A model generated the notes under the pieces. The model did not search any database. It had not been told where the DNA came from and saw only the letters and a list, made by a program, of their open reading frames with translations. A program made the position numbers and the translations under genes. Below, one piece after another: positions 8,164 to 17,521 of a stretch of DNA of 47,986 nucleotides. The stretch comes from Bacteroidales bacterium KA00251 (lineage in GTDB: Bacteria; Bacteroidota; Bacteroidia; Bacteroidales; Porphyromonadaceae), in the NCBI GenBank assembly GCA_001552775.1, contig KQ959271.1, positions 1 to 47,986 of the forward strand, read 5' to 3'. Each line of letters opens with the position of its first letter. The first letter of the stretch is position 1.

Positions 8164-9092
8164 TAATAGTAATCGGAAAGAACTCTCAACTAGCACAGGC
8201 AATTGCCGATTACATAGAGCGACAAGATAAAACAAACTCATTCCAAATTCATTTTTTTGATCGAGCTACTCTAGATCTTACATCACCTAGCAGTCTTCTG
8301 TTGGCGCTAAATCCATACCTTTTAAATCGAGAGCTATACAATAGCATAGTCCTTGTAAACACAGCAGCCTATACACAGGTAGAAAAAGCTGAAGAAGAGC
8401 CACAAAAGGCGTTAGAAGTGAATGCAACAGGGGTACAAAACCTTGTACAAATTGCACAAAAGAATCGTTTAGGGATCCTCCACATCAGTACAGACTTTGT
8501 TTTTGATGGGGAAAAACGTTGTCCGTATACAGAAGAAGACACTCCACATCCGCTCTCGGTATATGGAAAAAGTAAATTGGAAGGAGAAAAGACTCTCAAG
8601 CCACTTCAAAGTGAGGGAATGGCAATGGTAATACGCACATCTTGGCTATACTACCACAAAGCAGCCCATGGCAACTTTCTCCTCACAATCGCAGATAAAC
8701 TAAAAAAAGGTACTCCTCTAAATGTGGTCAATGATCAACTAGGGGTTCCTACTAATGCTTACGACCTTGCTGAGTTTATCGTTCTAGCTCTTAAGCTATT
8801 TTTCAAGGAGGGAAGATTTAGAGAGCCACTTCTTCACTTTTGCAACGAGGGCTCAGCTACGTGGTACGACTATGCGTTAGCAATAGCCACTTATCTCGGA
8901 CTGCCTAGCGACATTCTGCCAGTCAGCTCGAATGAATATCCCTCTCGTGCTCTTCGTCCTCACTACTCTTTGATGAGTACTCAACTACTTAAGTCAGTCT
9001 ACAACTACCATCCTCGTAAATGGTCAGAGGCTTTAGCTGAAACGATTCTCCGCCTTCCAGGAAACGAGCAAAAAGGGGAAAAAAGAGACTAA
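8145..9092 (+). CDS. rfbD: dTDP-4-dehydrorhamnose reductase
   Basis: This 315-residue short-chain-type reductase catalyses the last step of dTDP-L-rhamnose synthesis, using NAD(P)H. The N-terminal Rossmann motif is GKNSQLAQAI (11-20), and the catalytic triad is visible as HISTDFVFDG (Ser115/Thr116) with Tyr140 and Lys144 in YGKSKLEGEK. The length is slightly above the typical 280-300. The usual rfbA, rfbB and rfbC genes are not beside it, so the pathway genes must be elsewhere or the enzyme acts on a related sugar. It overlaps the DUF4924-like gene and is 3 nt from the MATE gene, so it is part of the porX operon. Confidence 0.9.
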   Translation: MDKRDLVIVIGKNSQLAQAIADYIERQDKTNSFQIHFFDRATLDLTSPSSLLLALNPYLLNRELYNSIVLVNTAAYTQVEKAEEEPQKALEVNATGVQNLVQIAQKNRLGILHISTDFVFDGEKRCPYTEEDTPHPLSVYGKSKLEGEKTLKPLQSEGMAMVIRTSWLYYHKAAHGNFLLTIADKLKKGTPLNVVNDQLGVPTNAYDLAEFIVLALKLFFKEGRFREPLLHFCNEGSATWYDYALAIATYLGLPSDILPVSSNEYPSRALRPHYSLMSTQLLKSVYNYHPRKWSEALAETILRLPGNEQKGEKRD

Positions 9093-9094
9093 TC

Positions 9095-10444
9095 ATGAGG
9101 AATTGCACCTTAAGGTCTGCAAGCGAAAAAGAAAAAAAGCAAACAATCCGAAAAGATATTGTTCGCTTAGCTCTTCCCAATATTATTTCAAATATCACTG
9201 TACCCTTACTATCTCTTGTGGATGTAGGACTGGCAGGTCATCTTCCCAGCTCAGAATCCATAGGAGCTATTGCCATTGCTTCGGGAGCAATGAATACCCT
9301 TTTTTGGCTCTTCAGTTTTCTACGCATGGGTACAACGGGATATGTAGCACAAGCCTATGGCAAGGGGGATGTCAGAGAGTTAGCATTGTTTTTTGTGCGA
9401 GGACTCGCACTTGCTCTACCTATAGGGTTAGTGCTACTCTTTGCTAAGCCATTAGTCATTCAGTTCGCTGAAATAATGGCACAAAGAGAACTGGACATTG
9501 CTAGGGAGGCGGGGAACTACCTTTCAATAGCACTTTGGGGAGCTCCGGCTACGATGCTTCTCTTTGTCCTAAATGGTTGGTTCATCGGCATGCAAAACTC
9601 TCGTGCTCCTATGGCTGCAGCTATTACAATCAATATAATCAATATAGCAGTGAGCTATAGTCTAGTACGCTATGGAAAAATGGGAGTAGAAGGCCTTGCC
9701 TTGGGTACCATAGCAGCACAGTATATAGGAGTAACCCTACTAATTGCTATAGCTCTTATAAAGTACAAATCTACATTGCGCCAAGCAAAAGCAGAAGACC
9801 TCTATTCAAGGTACAAACTGAAAGACTTTCTACTTACAGGAAAGGATGTATTTTTTAGGAGTCTTATGATCAGTTCGGTGACACTATACTTCACTTATGC
9901 TTCTGTGCGTGAAGGAGAGCTTGTTGTGGCAGCCAACACCCTGCTACTACAGTTGTTTACACTTTTTAGCTACTTCACTGATGGTTTTGCCTATGCTGGA
10001 GAAGCACTTGCAGGACGCTTTCTAGGGATGAAGGATGCAAATCGCCTTCAACAACTCATTCGCGAACTCTTTGTGATTGGCTTTTGTCTAGCTCTTGCGA
10101 CAGGGTTACTTTACCTTTTCTTTCCCCAATATATCCTCGTAGTGCTTAGTGACAAATCCTCCATAATAGACATAGCACTTCGCTATCGATACTGGATAGC
10201 TCTTGTACCTATAGCTGGATTTTCTGCATTTCTATGGGATGGTATTTTTGTAGGAGTTACCTTTTCCAAGGGACTTATGCGAAGTGTACTCGTAGCCACT
10301 GTCCTTTTTTTTATGGTTTACTTTACCTTTCGAGATCTATGGGGAAACGATGCTCTGTGGCTTTCTTTTGTGGTCTACCTAGGAGCAAGAGGAGCAGTAC
10401 AAGTTTTTCTATGGAGGAAAAGAAGCAGGACCCTACTACAATAG
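9095..10444 (+). CDS. MATE family efflux transporter (DinF/NorM-like)
   Basis: This 449-residue polytopic membrane protein has about twelve hydrophobic segments in the two-bundle MATE layout. It begins with basic residues and IVRLALPNIISNITVPLLSLVDVGLAGHL, a typical first helix with the conserved P and D residues, and its second half repeats the pattern after residue 240 (GKDVFFRSLMISSVTLYF). MATE transporters export cationic drugs or metabolites using Na+ or H+ gradients; the DinF branch fits best. It is the last gene of the porX operon, and only a weak 6-bp hairpin (10452-10465) lies before convergent folB. Confidence 0.93.
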   Translation: MRNCTLRSASEKEKKQTIRKDIVRLALPNIISNITVPLLSLVDVGLAGHLPSSESIGAIAIASGAMNTLFWLFSFLRMGTTGYVAQAYGKGDVRELALFFVRGLALALPIGLVLLFAKPLVIQFAEIMAQRELDIAREAGNYLSIALWGAPATMLLFVLNGWFIGMQNSRAPMAAAITINIINIAVSYSLVRYGKMGVEGLALGTIAAQYIGVTLLIAIALIKYKSTLRQAKAEDLYSRYKLKDFLLTGKDVFFRSLMISSVTLYFTYASVREGELVVAANTLLLQLFTLFSYFTDGFAYAGEALAGRFLGMKDANRLQQLIRELFVIGFCLALATGLLYLFFPQYILVVLSDKSSIIDIALRYRYWIALVPIAGFSAFLWDGIFVGVTFSKGLMRSVLVATVLFFMVYFTFRDLWGNDALWLSFVVYLGARGAVQVFLWRKRSRTLLQ

Positions 10445-10478
10445 GAAAGCCACTCCAACTGGAGTAAATTGTTGTCTC

Positions 10479-10847
10479 TTACTCTTCATCAAAATCTTCA
10501 CTGAGGACAATGCTAGCTCCTTTCATTCTACCCTTCATAGGGGGGTGATCTTTAGTAACCTTTATTACTATTCTATCAATAGAGGGGAACGCCTCTTTTA
10601 GCGATTGAATAATTCGTCCAGCGACATGCTCAATAAGTTGGGAAGGTTTAGCCATCTCCTCTTCAACAAGTGCATAGATTTCTGCATAGTTGAGAGTGTC
10701 GCAAAGATCATCAGAAAAGGCGGCACGTGTGACGTCTACCTCTATTTGTAGATCTACGGTAAACTGATTACCAACAGCCGTTTCTTGTGGCAAAACACCA
10801 TGGTAAGCATAAAACTGCATACCACTCAATTCTATTATACTTATCAT
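10479..10847 (-). CDS. folB: Dihydroneopterin aldolase
   Basis: This 122-residue enzyme converts 7,8-dihydroneopterin to 6-hydroxymethyl-dihydropterin plus glycolaldehyde in folate synthesis. The signature YAYHGVLPQE is at residues 13-22 with the conserved Glu22, the middle has LNYAEIY, and near the C-terminus the KVTKDHPPMKG stretch carries the catalytic Lys. Length matches the family. It is transcribed convergently with the MATE gene and has no operon partner; folC lies 15 kb away. Confidence 0.95.
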   Translation of the reverse strand: MISIIELSGMQFYAYHGVLPQETAVGNQFTVDLQIEVDVTRAAFSDDLCDTLNYAEIYALVEEEMAKPSQLIEHVAGRIIQSLKEAFPSIDRIVIKVTKDHPPMKGRMKGASIVLSEDFDEE

Positions 10848-10945
10848 AAGTACTTATTGTTTACGAAATATATTCTTATCAATAGGTTCGAAAAATACTA
10901 TTAGCGTACTAAGACACAAAAGAATATCTTCCCCTACCCATCTTC

Positions 10946-10996
10946 TAAAAAAAAGTCTCGTCTCAAAGAGCTATTCACTCACAAAAGACGAGACTT
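10946..10996 (-). terminator. Terminator of the lipoprotein gene
   Basis: A perfect 11-bp stem (10953-10963 with 10986-10996, AAGTCTCGTCT) is followed on the minus strand by a run of eight T. It lies 57 bp beyond the stop of the leftward lipoprotein gene, so it is a strong factor-independent terminator. Confidence 0.85.
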
Positions 10997-11052
10997 CTAC
11001 TTTAATATATAGGGTATGCTACTAAAAATATTTTACGAGAAAGGTATTATTT

Positions 11053-11619
11053 TCAGTTTTTCGCTTTTTCAACCTTGTCTTCAATTTTTTTCACCCCCTG
11101 CTTTACTTCATTTTCAACCTTTTCAACCTTAGCCTTAGCTTTATCGATTTGCTGATCAGCTTCATCTTTAATTTCATCTTTTACTTCTTCAGCTTTATCT
11201 GCTACTTCATCGAGAAGGTTTTCCTGTGGAGCGACGCTCTCTCCTTCAGCTTCCTTATTAGTCGCAATAAAGTCTACTAACCATTTACCATCTTTCTTCA
11301 CAAGAACAATGGGAAAAACCTCACTATCTTTCTTGTTAGCATCAATAATATTTACCGTTGCCACATCTCCATTTTGCTCGTGAGAAAGGATCTTGGCTTG
11401 AAAGTCTTCATTGTCTTTAGAGAGCAGAATCAACAATAGGTTTGCAAGACCATTATTCATAGCCTCTTTTGATTCTTCTGTTACATACTTTTGAGCTTCA
11501 TCAACGTTGCCATGCATATAAAGATTGGTAAACGTTGTGGCCACATTTTCATACTTAGGCTGACAGCCTGTGAATAGCATTACCACGATGGGTAAAAGAA
11601 AATAAGTTAGCTTTTTCAT
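11053..11619 (-). CDS. DUF4878-like lipoprotein with charged C-terminal helix
   Basis: This 188-residue protein has a lipoprotein signal peptide ending in MLFTGC at Cys19, so it is lipidated and attached to a membrane. Residues 25-120 look like the NTF2-like DUF4878 fold (YMHGNVDEAQKYVTEE near the start and VKKDGKWLVDF near the end). The last 60 residues are almost all Lys, Glu, Asp, Ala and Val in a heptad-like pattern, which predicts a long single helix or coiled coil. It is monocistronic, ending at a strong terminator. The function is not known; family members are often lipoproteins near peptidoglycan or stress genes. Confidence 0.75.
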   Translation of the reverse strand: MKKLTYFLLPIVVMLFTGCQPKYENVATTFTNLYMHGNVDEAQKYVTEESKEAMNNGLANLLLILLSKDNEDFQAKILSHEQNGDVATVNIIDANKKDSEVFPIVLVKKDGKWLVDFIATNKEAEGESVAPQENLLDEVADKAEEVKDEIKDEADQQIDKAKAKVEKVENEVKQGVKKIEDKVEKAKN

Positions 11620-12144
11620 ATTACAAAACTATTATTAAGAATTAGGTTTCACGACAACAAAGCCAAGAATACTTAGCGCAAAGTACCTTCAGCTTCGATT
11701 TCTCCTCAAATAGATTAGAACTCATTTCTTTTCAAAACATCATCCTTCTTCTAAAGAGAACTCCTTTAGTGACGTCTATCTAAATAGCAAGAGAGCCGTC
11801 TCCAATTTTTTATATATTATTATAATGGGCTATATCGCTAAAGTCCCTGTTACAAATGTACTAAAAAAAGGTGTTTTCAAAGAAAGACGACCAGGATAAC
11901 CGAAAACTTCTCTTTGAGACGAACTACCCTTCTCACTACGACACTCTTATTGAGAGGGATTCAAGAGGAGACGCAAGTCATTCCAATGCATTGAAGAGAA
12001 ACCAAGATAATCACCATAAGAAGGATCCTCCTAAAAAGGATATCTCGTTTTTACGAAAAAACTCGTACCTTTGTGGCTAGTCTACAAGGCTGTCATGGAA
12101 AAGCAGTCGTAGCACCTTAGTTTAACCCCTTAGAAAAGGAAAAC
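11620..12144. other. Intergenic region between the lipoprotein gene and rpsO
   Basis: This divergent 525-bp gap is AT-rich. It contains a TACATTTG box on the minus strand (11853-11860) that could serve the lipoprotein gene, a small inverted repeat CTAAAG...CTTTAG near 11751-11769, and the rpsO promoter near its right end. A 69-codon GTG-initiated frame (11871-12080) is open but unsupported. The 70 bp before rpsO are the likely site of S15 autoregulation, but I cannot show a fold. Confidence 0.4.
12066..12073 (+). promoter_or_regulatory. rpsO promoter (-7 box)
   Basis: TACCTTTG matches the Bacteroidetes -7 consensus. It lies 72 bp upstream of the rpsO ATG. The -33 element is a T-rich stretch (12048-12052) without the full TTTG. 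Confidence 0.65.
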
Positions 12145-12414
12145 ATGTATTTAGATTCCACAAAAAAGAAAGAAATTTTCTCTGAGCATGGCAAAGATGC
12201 CAACGATACGGGTAGTGTAGAAAGCCAAGTTGCTCTATTCACCTATCGAATAGCTCATCTTACTAATCACCTACGTCAAAACCCCAAAGATTTCGCGACC
12301 GAACGTTCTATGAAGATGCTTGTCGGTAAGCGTCGTCGTTTGCTTGACTATGTGGCTAAGAAAGACATTGAACGGTATCGTGCTTTGATAGCCAAGCTAG
12401 GGATTCGTCGTTAA
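12145..12414 (+). CDS. rpsO: 30S ribosomal protein S15
   Basis: This 89-residue protein has the standard S15 length and motifs: the N-terminal YLDSTKKKEIF, the DTGSVESQVALFTYRI segment, LT.HL..NPKDF, and the C-terminal RRRLLDYVAKKD..RY...I..LGIRR. S15 binds 16S rRNA early in 30S assembly at the central domain. It is monocistronic, followed by a strong terminator 55 nt after the stop. Confidence 0.98.
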   Translation: MYLDSTKKKEIFSEHGKDANDTGSVESQVALFTYRIAHLTNHLRQNPKDFATERSMKMLVGKRRRLLDYVAKKDIERYRALIAKLGIRR

Positions 12415-12467
12415 GAGTAATTATTTTTCTGAGAGGTATTCCCTCTTTTATTGATTTTCCATAGTTT

Positions 12468-12499
12468 CCTCACACATAAGTTATGTGTGAGGTTTTTTT
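12468..12499 (+). terminator. rpsO terminator
   Basis: A perfect 10-bp stem (CCTCACACAT, loop AAGTT, ATGTGTGAGG) is followed by seven T at 12493-12499. It closes the rpsO transcript. Confidence 0.92.
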
Positions 12500-12767
12500 C
12501 TAGATTCATACAGTATTTCAAATAAAACAAGATCTACTAAAGACAAAGAGCTTAATTACAACTGAACAAGTTAAGGCCTTCAGTTGTTACTCTCAAGGTA
12601 GGGGATAATTACGTAACCTTAGATAGATCTCACGATCTATCGGCCAGCATATGAAATAAGCTGAGTTTCGCTTTCTAAAGATTAGGGAAAACTGAATTAA
12701 TATGCGAATGGCTTAAACGACCCTTCCTCAAGTATAAGAAAGATTAGCAAAGAATAGAGACCTATCC
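12500..12767. other. Leader/promoter region of lon
   Basis: No exact TAnnTTTG box was found in the 268 bp before lon. The conspicuous element is an inverted repeat at 12622-12641, GATAGATC-TCAC-GATCTATC, a perfect 8-bp palindrome with a 4-nt centre. It could be an operator for a dimeric repressor or a hairpin in a leader RNA. The rest is AT-rich with no open frame. Confidence 0.5.
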
Positions 12768-15356
12768 ATGATAAAGAAACAAGAAGAAACCCCTTGGAGG
12801 GATACCTTTCCACAAGGAGACACCAACTATATGGCTCGTATACTTACCCCAATTCCCCTTCCGATCATTTCGGATCATAGGCACACTATTGATATTTCTA
12901 AGCGGGGTGCTAGCGAGACAGAGTTTCTTTTTATTCCAATCTCGGGGGAGATCGTTTTTCCTGAACTCACTTACCCTATGGGCATTGAAAACGACTCCAT
13001 AGCCGACATACTAAAGAAAACGATTAAAGCCAATCGTGGTAATGCTACCTACGTTGTACTAGGCTTTTCTAATGATGCATCAGCTCCATTCTCTATCGGT
13101 GAAAGCGAAGACGACAATGTAAGGCACTATGGTATCTTATGCGAAGTAACAAGACTCATTGATGCCTCAAGTGAAGGGCAAGATATGCCTGCTGTAATTG
13201 TTACAGCTATTACTAGAGTAGCAATAGCACAGCTAGAAGAAAGGAATGGAATTTTCTGGGCACAAATCAACAAAGCAGCAGATACACTACCTCGCACAAG
13301 AAAAAGCAAAGAGTTTGTAGCACTTCTACAAACTATCCAAGAGCTTACAATAGAGTATATCCAGCAGTCCATACAAGAGTATCCTTCTGGCATGCTCGAG
13401 ACCATTCGCGAGAGTTCCTCAGCACGGTTTATTATCAACTTCAGCTGTGCTATCCTCCCCTTGCGTCCCCACGTAAAGTACTCTCTACTGGAGATCACTG
13501 AACTTAAAAAAAGAGCCGAAAAGTCTCTTTCATACATGCAAGAAGCCCTCTCAATGCAAAACCTGAAAAACAAGATAAGAAGCAAAACACAAGAGGAGCT
13601 TGACAAACAACAAAAGGAATACTTCCTCAATCAGCAAATCAGAATGATACAGCAAGAATTGGGGAACGAGGATGGAGGAAACGGTGATATCAAAGAGCTG
13701 GAAGAAAAGGCAAAAACCAAGAAGTGGTCCAAAAAGGTGGAAGAAACTTTCCACAAAGAACTGGAAAAGCTGGAGCACCTCAATCCACAAAGCCCAGACT
13801 ACTCTATACAATACCAGTACCTACAGACCTTGCTTGACCTTCCATGGGAAGAGTATACGACGGATGAAATAGACCTTCTGAAAGCTGAAAAAATCCTTGA
13901 TGAAGATCACTGTGGACTAGAAAAAGTTAAAGAGCGAATTGTAGAGTATCTTGCCGTACTGAAATTGCGTAAAGATATGAAGTCGCCTATCCTCTGCCTA
14001 TGGGGACCTCCTGGTGTAGGAAAAACTTCCCTAGGGAAAAGTGTAGCAAGAGCTCTCGGAAGAAAGTATGTAAGACTCTCTTTAGGCGGACTGCATGACG
14101 AAGCAGAGATAAGAGGGCATCGTCGTACCTACATTGGAGCTATGCCTGGACGGATCTTGCAAAGTATCAAAAAGGCAGGAACCTCCAACCCCGTTATTGT
14201 ACTGGATGAGATAGACAAAGTAAGCAATGACTACAAAGGAGATCCCGCCTCTGCTCTTCTTGAAGTACTCGATCCTGAACAAAATAAGGCTTTCCATGAC
14301 AACTATGTGGATATAGACTACGACCTAAGCAACGTTTTCTTTATTGCCACTGCCAATACCCTTAGCACCATCTCCACTCCCCTACTCGATCGCATGGAAC
14401 TTATTGAGATGAGTGGCTACATAGAAGAAGAAAAGGTAGAGATTGCTCAAAAACACCTTATTCCTCGCCAGCTCGAAGAGCACGGATTACCAGCTAAAAG
14501 ACTAAGTTTCTCGCCTGCTGTACTACGCTTTGTCATTGAGGGCTACACCAGAGAAAGTGGAGTACGCCGACTTGAAAAGCAAATTGCCTCTATATGTCGA
14601 AAGGTAGCTCGACAAGTAGCTGCGGAAAACTTCAAGTCGAGCAAACGAAGCATCACTCAAAAAGATGTTGAAAGTTTTCTCGGACCTAAGAGGTTTGACG
14701 ATGAAAAGCACAATGGCAAGCGATACTATGGGGTAGTTACAGGACTTGCATGGACGAGTGTAGGAGGTGAGATTCTCTATATTGAGACTAGCATACACAA
14801 AGGTAAGGACGGACAACTCATTCTCACAGGTAATCTCGGTAACGTAATGAAGGAATCTGCCACTATAGCACTTGATTATATCCGCGCACATACGGCAGAG
14901 CTTGGACTTACTGATGATATCTTCTCCCACAAGGCTCTCCACGTACACGTTCCCGAAGGGGCGATTCCTAAGGATGGTCCAAGTGCAGGGATCACTATGG
15001 TCACAAGTATGCTCTCTGCTCTTTCGAAGCGGTACGTAAAGCCGCGCATCGCTATGACGGGAGAAATGACTTTAAGAGGGAAAGTACTTCCTGTTGGTGG
15101 AGTAAAAGAAAAGATTCTCGCTGCAAAGCGAATGGGAATTACAGATATTATACTGTCTGAAGAAAACAAAAAAGACATTTCCCAAATCAAGGAAATTTAC
15201 ATCAAAGGACTTACCTTCCACTATGTTTCAGATATTATGGAGGTAGTTGAACTTGCCCTTGAGCCAGCTCCTAAAACATCCCAGCAACCCCTCCAAAAAA
15301 AGACATTAGAAAAGTCAATTGGCAACGACCAATCACAAAATACGGTTAATTCCTAA
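12768..15356 (+). CDS. lon: Lon ATP-dependent serine protease
   Basis: This 862-residue protein has the full Lon layout: an N-terminal substrate-binding domain (about 50-260), a helical coiled-coil linker (260-360), an AAA+ domain with Walker A GPPGVGKT (413-420) and Walker B VIVLDEIDK, and a C-terminal S16 protease domain with catalytic Ser739 in PKDGPSAG and Lys780 in GGVKEK. It degrades damaged and regulatory proteins in the cytoplasm. A 40-residue tail rich in Gln, Ser and Lys follows the protease domain. The first ATG at 12768 is used; a later one at residue 22 is possible because the conserved part starts after residue 45. It is monocistronic with its own terminator. Confidence 0.97.
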   Translation: MIKKQEETPWRDTFPQGDTNYMARILTPIPLPIISDHRHTIDISKRGASETEFLFIPISGEIVFPELTYPMGIENDSIADILKKTIKANRGNATYVVLGFSNDASAPFSIGESEDDNVRHYGILCEVTRLIDASSEGQDMPAVIVTAITRVAIAQLEERNGIFWAQINKAADTLPRTRKSKEFVALLQTIQELTIEYIQQSIQEYPSGMLETIRESSSARFIINFSCAILPLRPHVKYSLLEITELKKRAEKSLSYMQEALSMQNLKNKIRSKTQEELDKQQKEYFLNQQIRMIQQELGNEDGGNGDIKELEEKAKTKKWSKKVEETFHKELEKLEHLNPQSPDYSIQYQYLQTLLDLPWEEYTTDEIDLLKAEKILDEDHCGLEKVKERIVEYLAVLKLRKDMKSPILCLWGPPGVGKTSLGKSVARALGRKYVRLSLGGLHDEAEIRGHRRTYIGAMPGRILQSIKKAGTSNPVIVLDEIDKVSNDYKGDPASALLEVLDPEQNKAFHDNYVDIDYDLSNVFFIATANTLSTISTPLLDRMELIEMSGYIEEEKVEIAQKHLIPRQLEEHGLPAKRLSFSPAVLRFVIEGYTRESGVRRLEKQIASICRKVARQVAAENFKSSKRSITQKDVESFLGPKRFDDEKHNGKRYYGVVTGLAWTSVGGEILYIETSIHKGKDGQLILTGNLGNVMKESATIALDYIRAHTAELGLTDDIFSHKALHVHVPEGAIPKDGPSAGITMVTSMLSALSKRYVKPRIAMTGEMTLRGKVLPVGGVKEKILAAKRMGITDIILSEENKKDISQIKEIYIKGLTFHYVSDIMEVVELALEPAPKTSQQPLQKKTLEKSIGNDQSQNTVNS

Positions 15357-15400
15357 AATAGTGAGGTAAATAGAGCAAACTATATTTTACCACATAATCA

Positions 15401-15443
15401 AAGCACTATTCAGAGCGTTCTCGTTCTGGATAGTGCTTTTTTT
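15401..15443 (+). terminator. lon terminator
   Basis: AAGCACTAT pairs with ATAGTGCTT around a loop that itself contains a small CAGAGCG...CGTTCTG stem, followed by TTTTTTTC. It starts 45 nt after the lon stop. Confidence 0.85.
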
Positions 15444-15667
15444 CTTATCTATTTTGTAAATCCAATACAACTATACCCCGATTTGAGTTTCTCTATTATT
15501 AGGTTACTCTCTTATACGCTATTTTAGCACGAATACAATTATAGTATTTCACAAAAAAAAGATTACATTGTAAAGCTAAAATGCCAAAACAAAACAAACG
15601 ATCAGCCTACATGGCAATCTAAAATAAATAATGTATCTTTGTTCCCGATTAAAATTTCAAGTAAGTA
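15444..15667. other. AT-rich upstream region of the T9SS cargo gene
   Basis: About 220 bp of low-GC sequence with no open frame. A TATCTTTG -7 box at 15634-15641 lies 26 bp before the cargo ATG, giving a short leader. No clear -33 element is visible. This is the only regulatory signal I can support here. Confidence 0.5.
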
Positions 15668-17521
15668 ATGAAAAGAATATTTCAAACTTTATCTCTATTT
15701 CTATCAATGGTTGCTTGTCTTACAGTACAACCATTTTACGCTCACAGTCAGTCGCTGAAAGGAGCTACGGATCCGCGTCCACAGCTTCCTATAGACTACA
15801 TTTCAAATTACAATCTTGCCGAAGATGGCACCTCCTTTGTTACTCAAGAGACGAGTGATAAAAGTGGATATTTTTCCTATTCCGATGCCAACGAACGCTT
15901 TGCCCACTGCACTATTGGCGGAGTAGCTTATCACTTACCCTCAAGTGCGGAGTGGAATGGGATTCTCTCTTCCTACTTCGAAAATGGCGTAAACTTTATC
16001 CAAGCAGGTTTGATACAAAACGAGATTGAACCCATTAGCTTTGGTGATATCCGCAATAGTTTCGCTAGCGATTATTGCAATGTCGGCAATGGTATAACTT
16101 ATGCTCTACGTCTTTGTAAGCCTACTGAAGCATTCAACGACAACTTCCCTGCAGCACCCGACAATCGCTACCGCTGTGCCTACCGATATGAACGTGTAGG
16201 GATGATGCAACAAGAGCAACAACCACCACAAGATGCTTTCATCAAAGTGTCGGTATACTACCTTGGAGAAGACTTTACTGGTACAATATCAGATATTAGC
16301 AACGAAGAATGGTGGGACAATCATAAAGATAAAGTAGAAGAATGCATTGTTCCCACTATTGGAGTTAAGGTAGCAGGCAAGTTGTACAACTACGCTTCTG
16401 GTGGTTTTTATTGGGCTACAGACAAAGCCAAGTACACTTCTATCTTTTACAGTGGCATCTCTACAAGTATGTATCCCGACAAGAGTAATCTCTGTAACGT
16501 GCGTCTCTTTAAGGATAAAACTGGGGAGGTAAAACCTCAAAAACCAACAATTACGGTTACACCTAATGCCTTCCGTATCAAAGTAGGACAAGAGCTTGAC
16601 CTAAACAAAGGGTACCATGTAGATATTACCCCTGCTGAATACGTCGGAAAGTATACTGTTACATCAAGTAAACCAGAAATCGTTAGCTACGATGCAAATA
16701 CTAATAAAATAAAAGGTGTAGCTGTTGGTGAGGCTGTCTTAACTTTCCAAATCAACGATACCGAGGTGTCTCAAGAGGTTGAATTTACAGTCGTACCCAA
16801 AGAAGGAGAATTGGAAATCAAGCACCCTGTACTCCCCGATGTACAAGACTTCCCTGATCTCTCCATGCTTACAAAAAAGGCAGATGTAGCAGAAATTAAA
16901 GCCTTTGAAACTACCTTGGGACTACGTCATTTCGAGTCAACACTCTGGGATGAAAATGCACACCTCTATGTAACTTCTTCTGAAAATATCGACAAGACAA
17001 ACTTCAATCGTGTAAACTACTATTACAATCCCAAAGATGGAGGCTCTCCCTACATTACAGGACAAATTAACTGTGTAGGTTCACTGAGTGAAGCCGAAAA
17101 ATCACAAGATTTCGCAAAGTGGCTTAAGAAGAATGGATTCTCTGAACCTCTTGAAGTGATCACTCTACAAGATAAATCTAAGGCTCTATGCGTCAAAAAC
17201 CAAGAGCTAGTACTAAAGTTTTGGATTGAGAAGAAGATCTTCTTCATGATTATTGAACCCATCAAAAAGGGAAATGCGATCACTGCACCTGCAGTAGAAA
17301 AGTTGTATACTATATACCCGATTCCAGCAAAAGATGCTCTGCATATATCAGGTATGGAAGCTGGTATCCCTATTGCTCTATATACGATGGATGGCTCTCT
17401 AGTATATCAGACCTCAAGTGAGAAGGCCGACACTGTAACGATTGCTACAGATGGACTAGCAAACGGTGTTTACATCCTCTTAATCAAAGAGAAACCATTC
17501 CGTATTACCATAGCTAAATAA
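15668..17521 (+). CDS. Secreted protein with T9SS type A C-terminal sorting domain
   Basis: This 617-residue protein begins with a signal peptide (residues 1-28, ending YAHSQS). Residues 40-290 resemble the cysteine-containing major paralogous (FISUMP-like) domain: GVAYHLPSSAEW, RCAYRYE, EEWWDN and YWATD..YTSIFYSG, ending NVRLFKD. Residues about 300-375 look like a BIG2-type Ig-like fold (SSKPEIVSYD...GVAVGEAVLTF). The last 75 residues are a T9SS type A sorting domain, with YPIPAKDALHISG, the turn ALYTMDGSLVYQ and the closing LANGVYILLIKEKPFRITIAK-like strand. It should be exported by Sec and then secreted to the cell surface by T9SS, with the CTD removed. Specific binding target unknown; PorX-dependent expression is an inference. 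Confidence 0.87.
   Translation: MKRIFQTLSLFLSMVACLTVQPFYAHSQSLKGATDPRPQLPIDYISNYNLAEDGTSFVTQETSDKSGYFSYSDANERFAHCTIGGVAYHLPSSAEWNGILSSYFENGVNFIQAGLIQNEIEPISFGDIRNSFASDYCNVGNGITYALRLCKPTEAFNDNFPAAPDNRYRCAYRYERVGMMQQEQQPPQDAFIKVSVYYLGEDFTGTISDISNEEWWDNHKDKVEECIVPTIGVKVAGKLYNYASGGFYWATDKAKYTSIFYSGISTSMYPDKSNLCNVRLFKDKTGEVKPQKPTITVTPNAFRIKVGQELDLNKGYHVDITPAEYVGKYTVTSSKPEIVSYDANTNKIKGVAVGEAVLTFQINDTEVSQEVEFTVVPKEGELEIKHPVLPDVQDFPDLSMLTKKADVAEIKAFETTLGLRHFESTLWDENAHLYVTSSENIDKTNFNRVNYYYNPKDGGSPYITGQINCVGSLSEAEKSQDFAKWLKKNGFSEPLEVITLQDKSKALCVKNQELVLKFWIEKKIFFMIIEPIKKGNAITAPAVEKLYTIYPIPAKDALHISGMEAGIPIALYTMDGSLVYQTSSEKADTVTIATDGLANGVYILLIKEKPFRITIAK

Noticed and set aside
11871-12080. GTG-initiated 69-codon frame before rpsO
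   Set aside because: The codons look acceptable but there is no family resemblance, the start is weak, and the rpsO promoter lies inside its last codons.
15668-17521. A diversity-generating retroelement target in the T9SS cargo protein
   Set aside because: No reverse transcriptase or template repeat occurs in the window.
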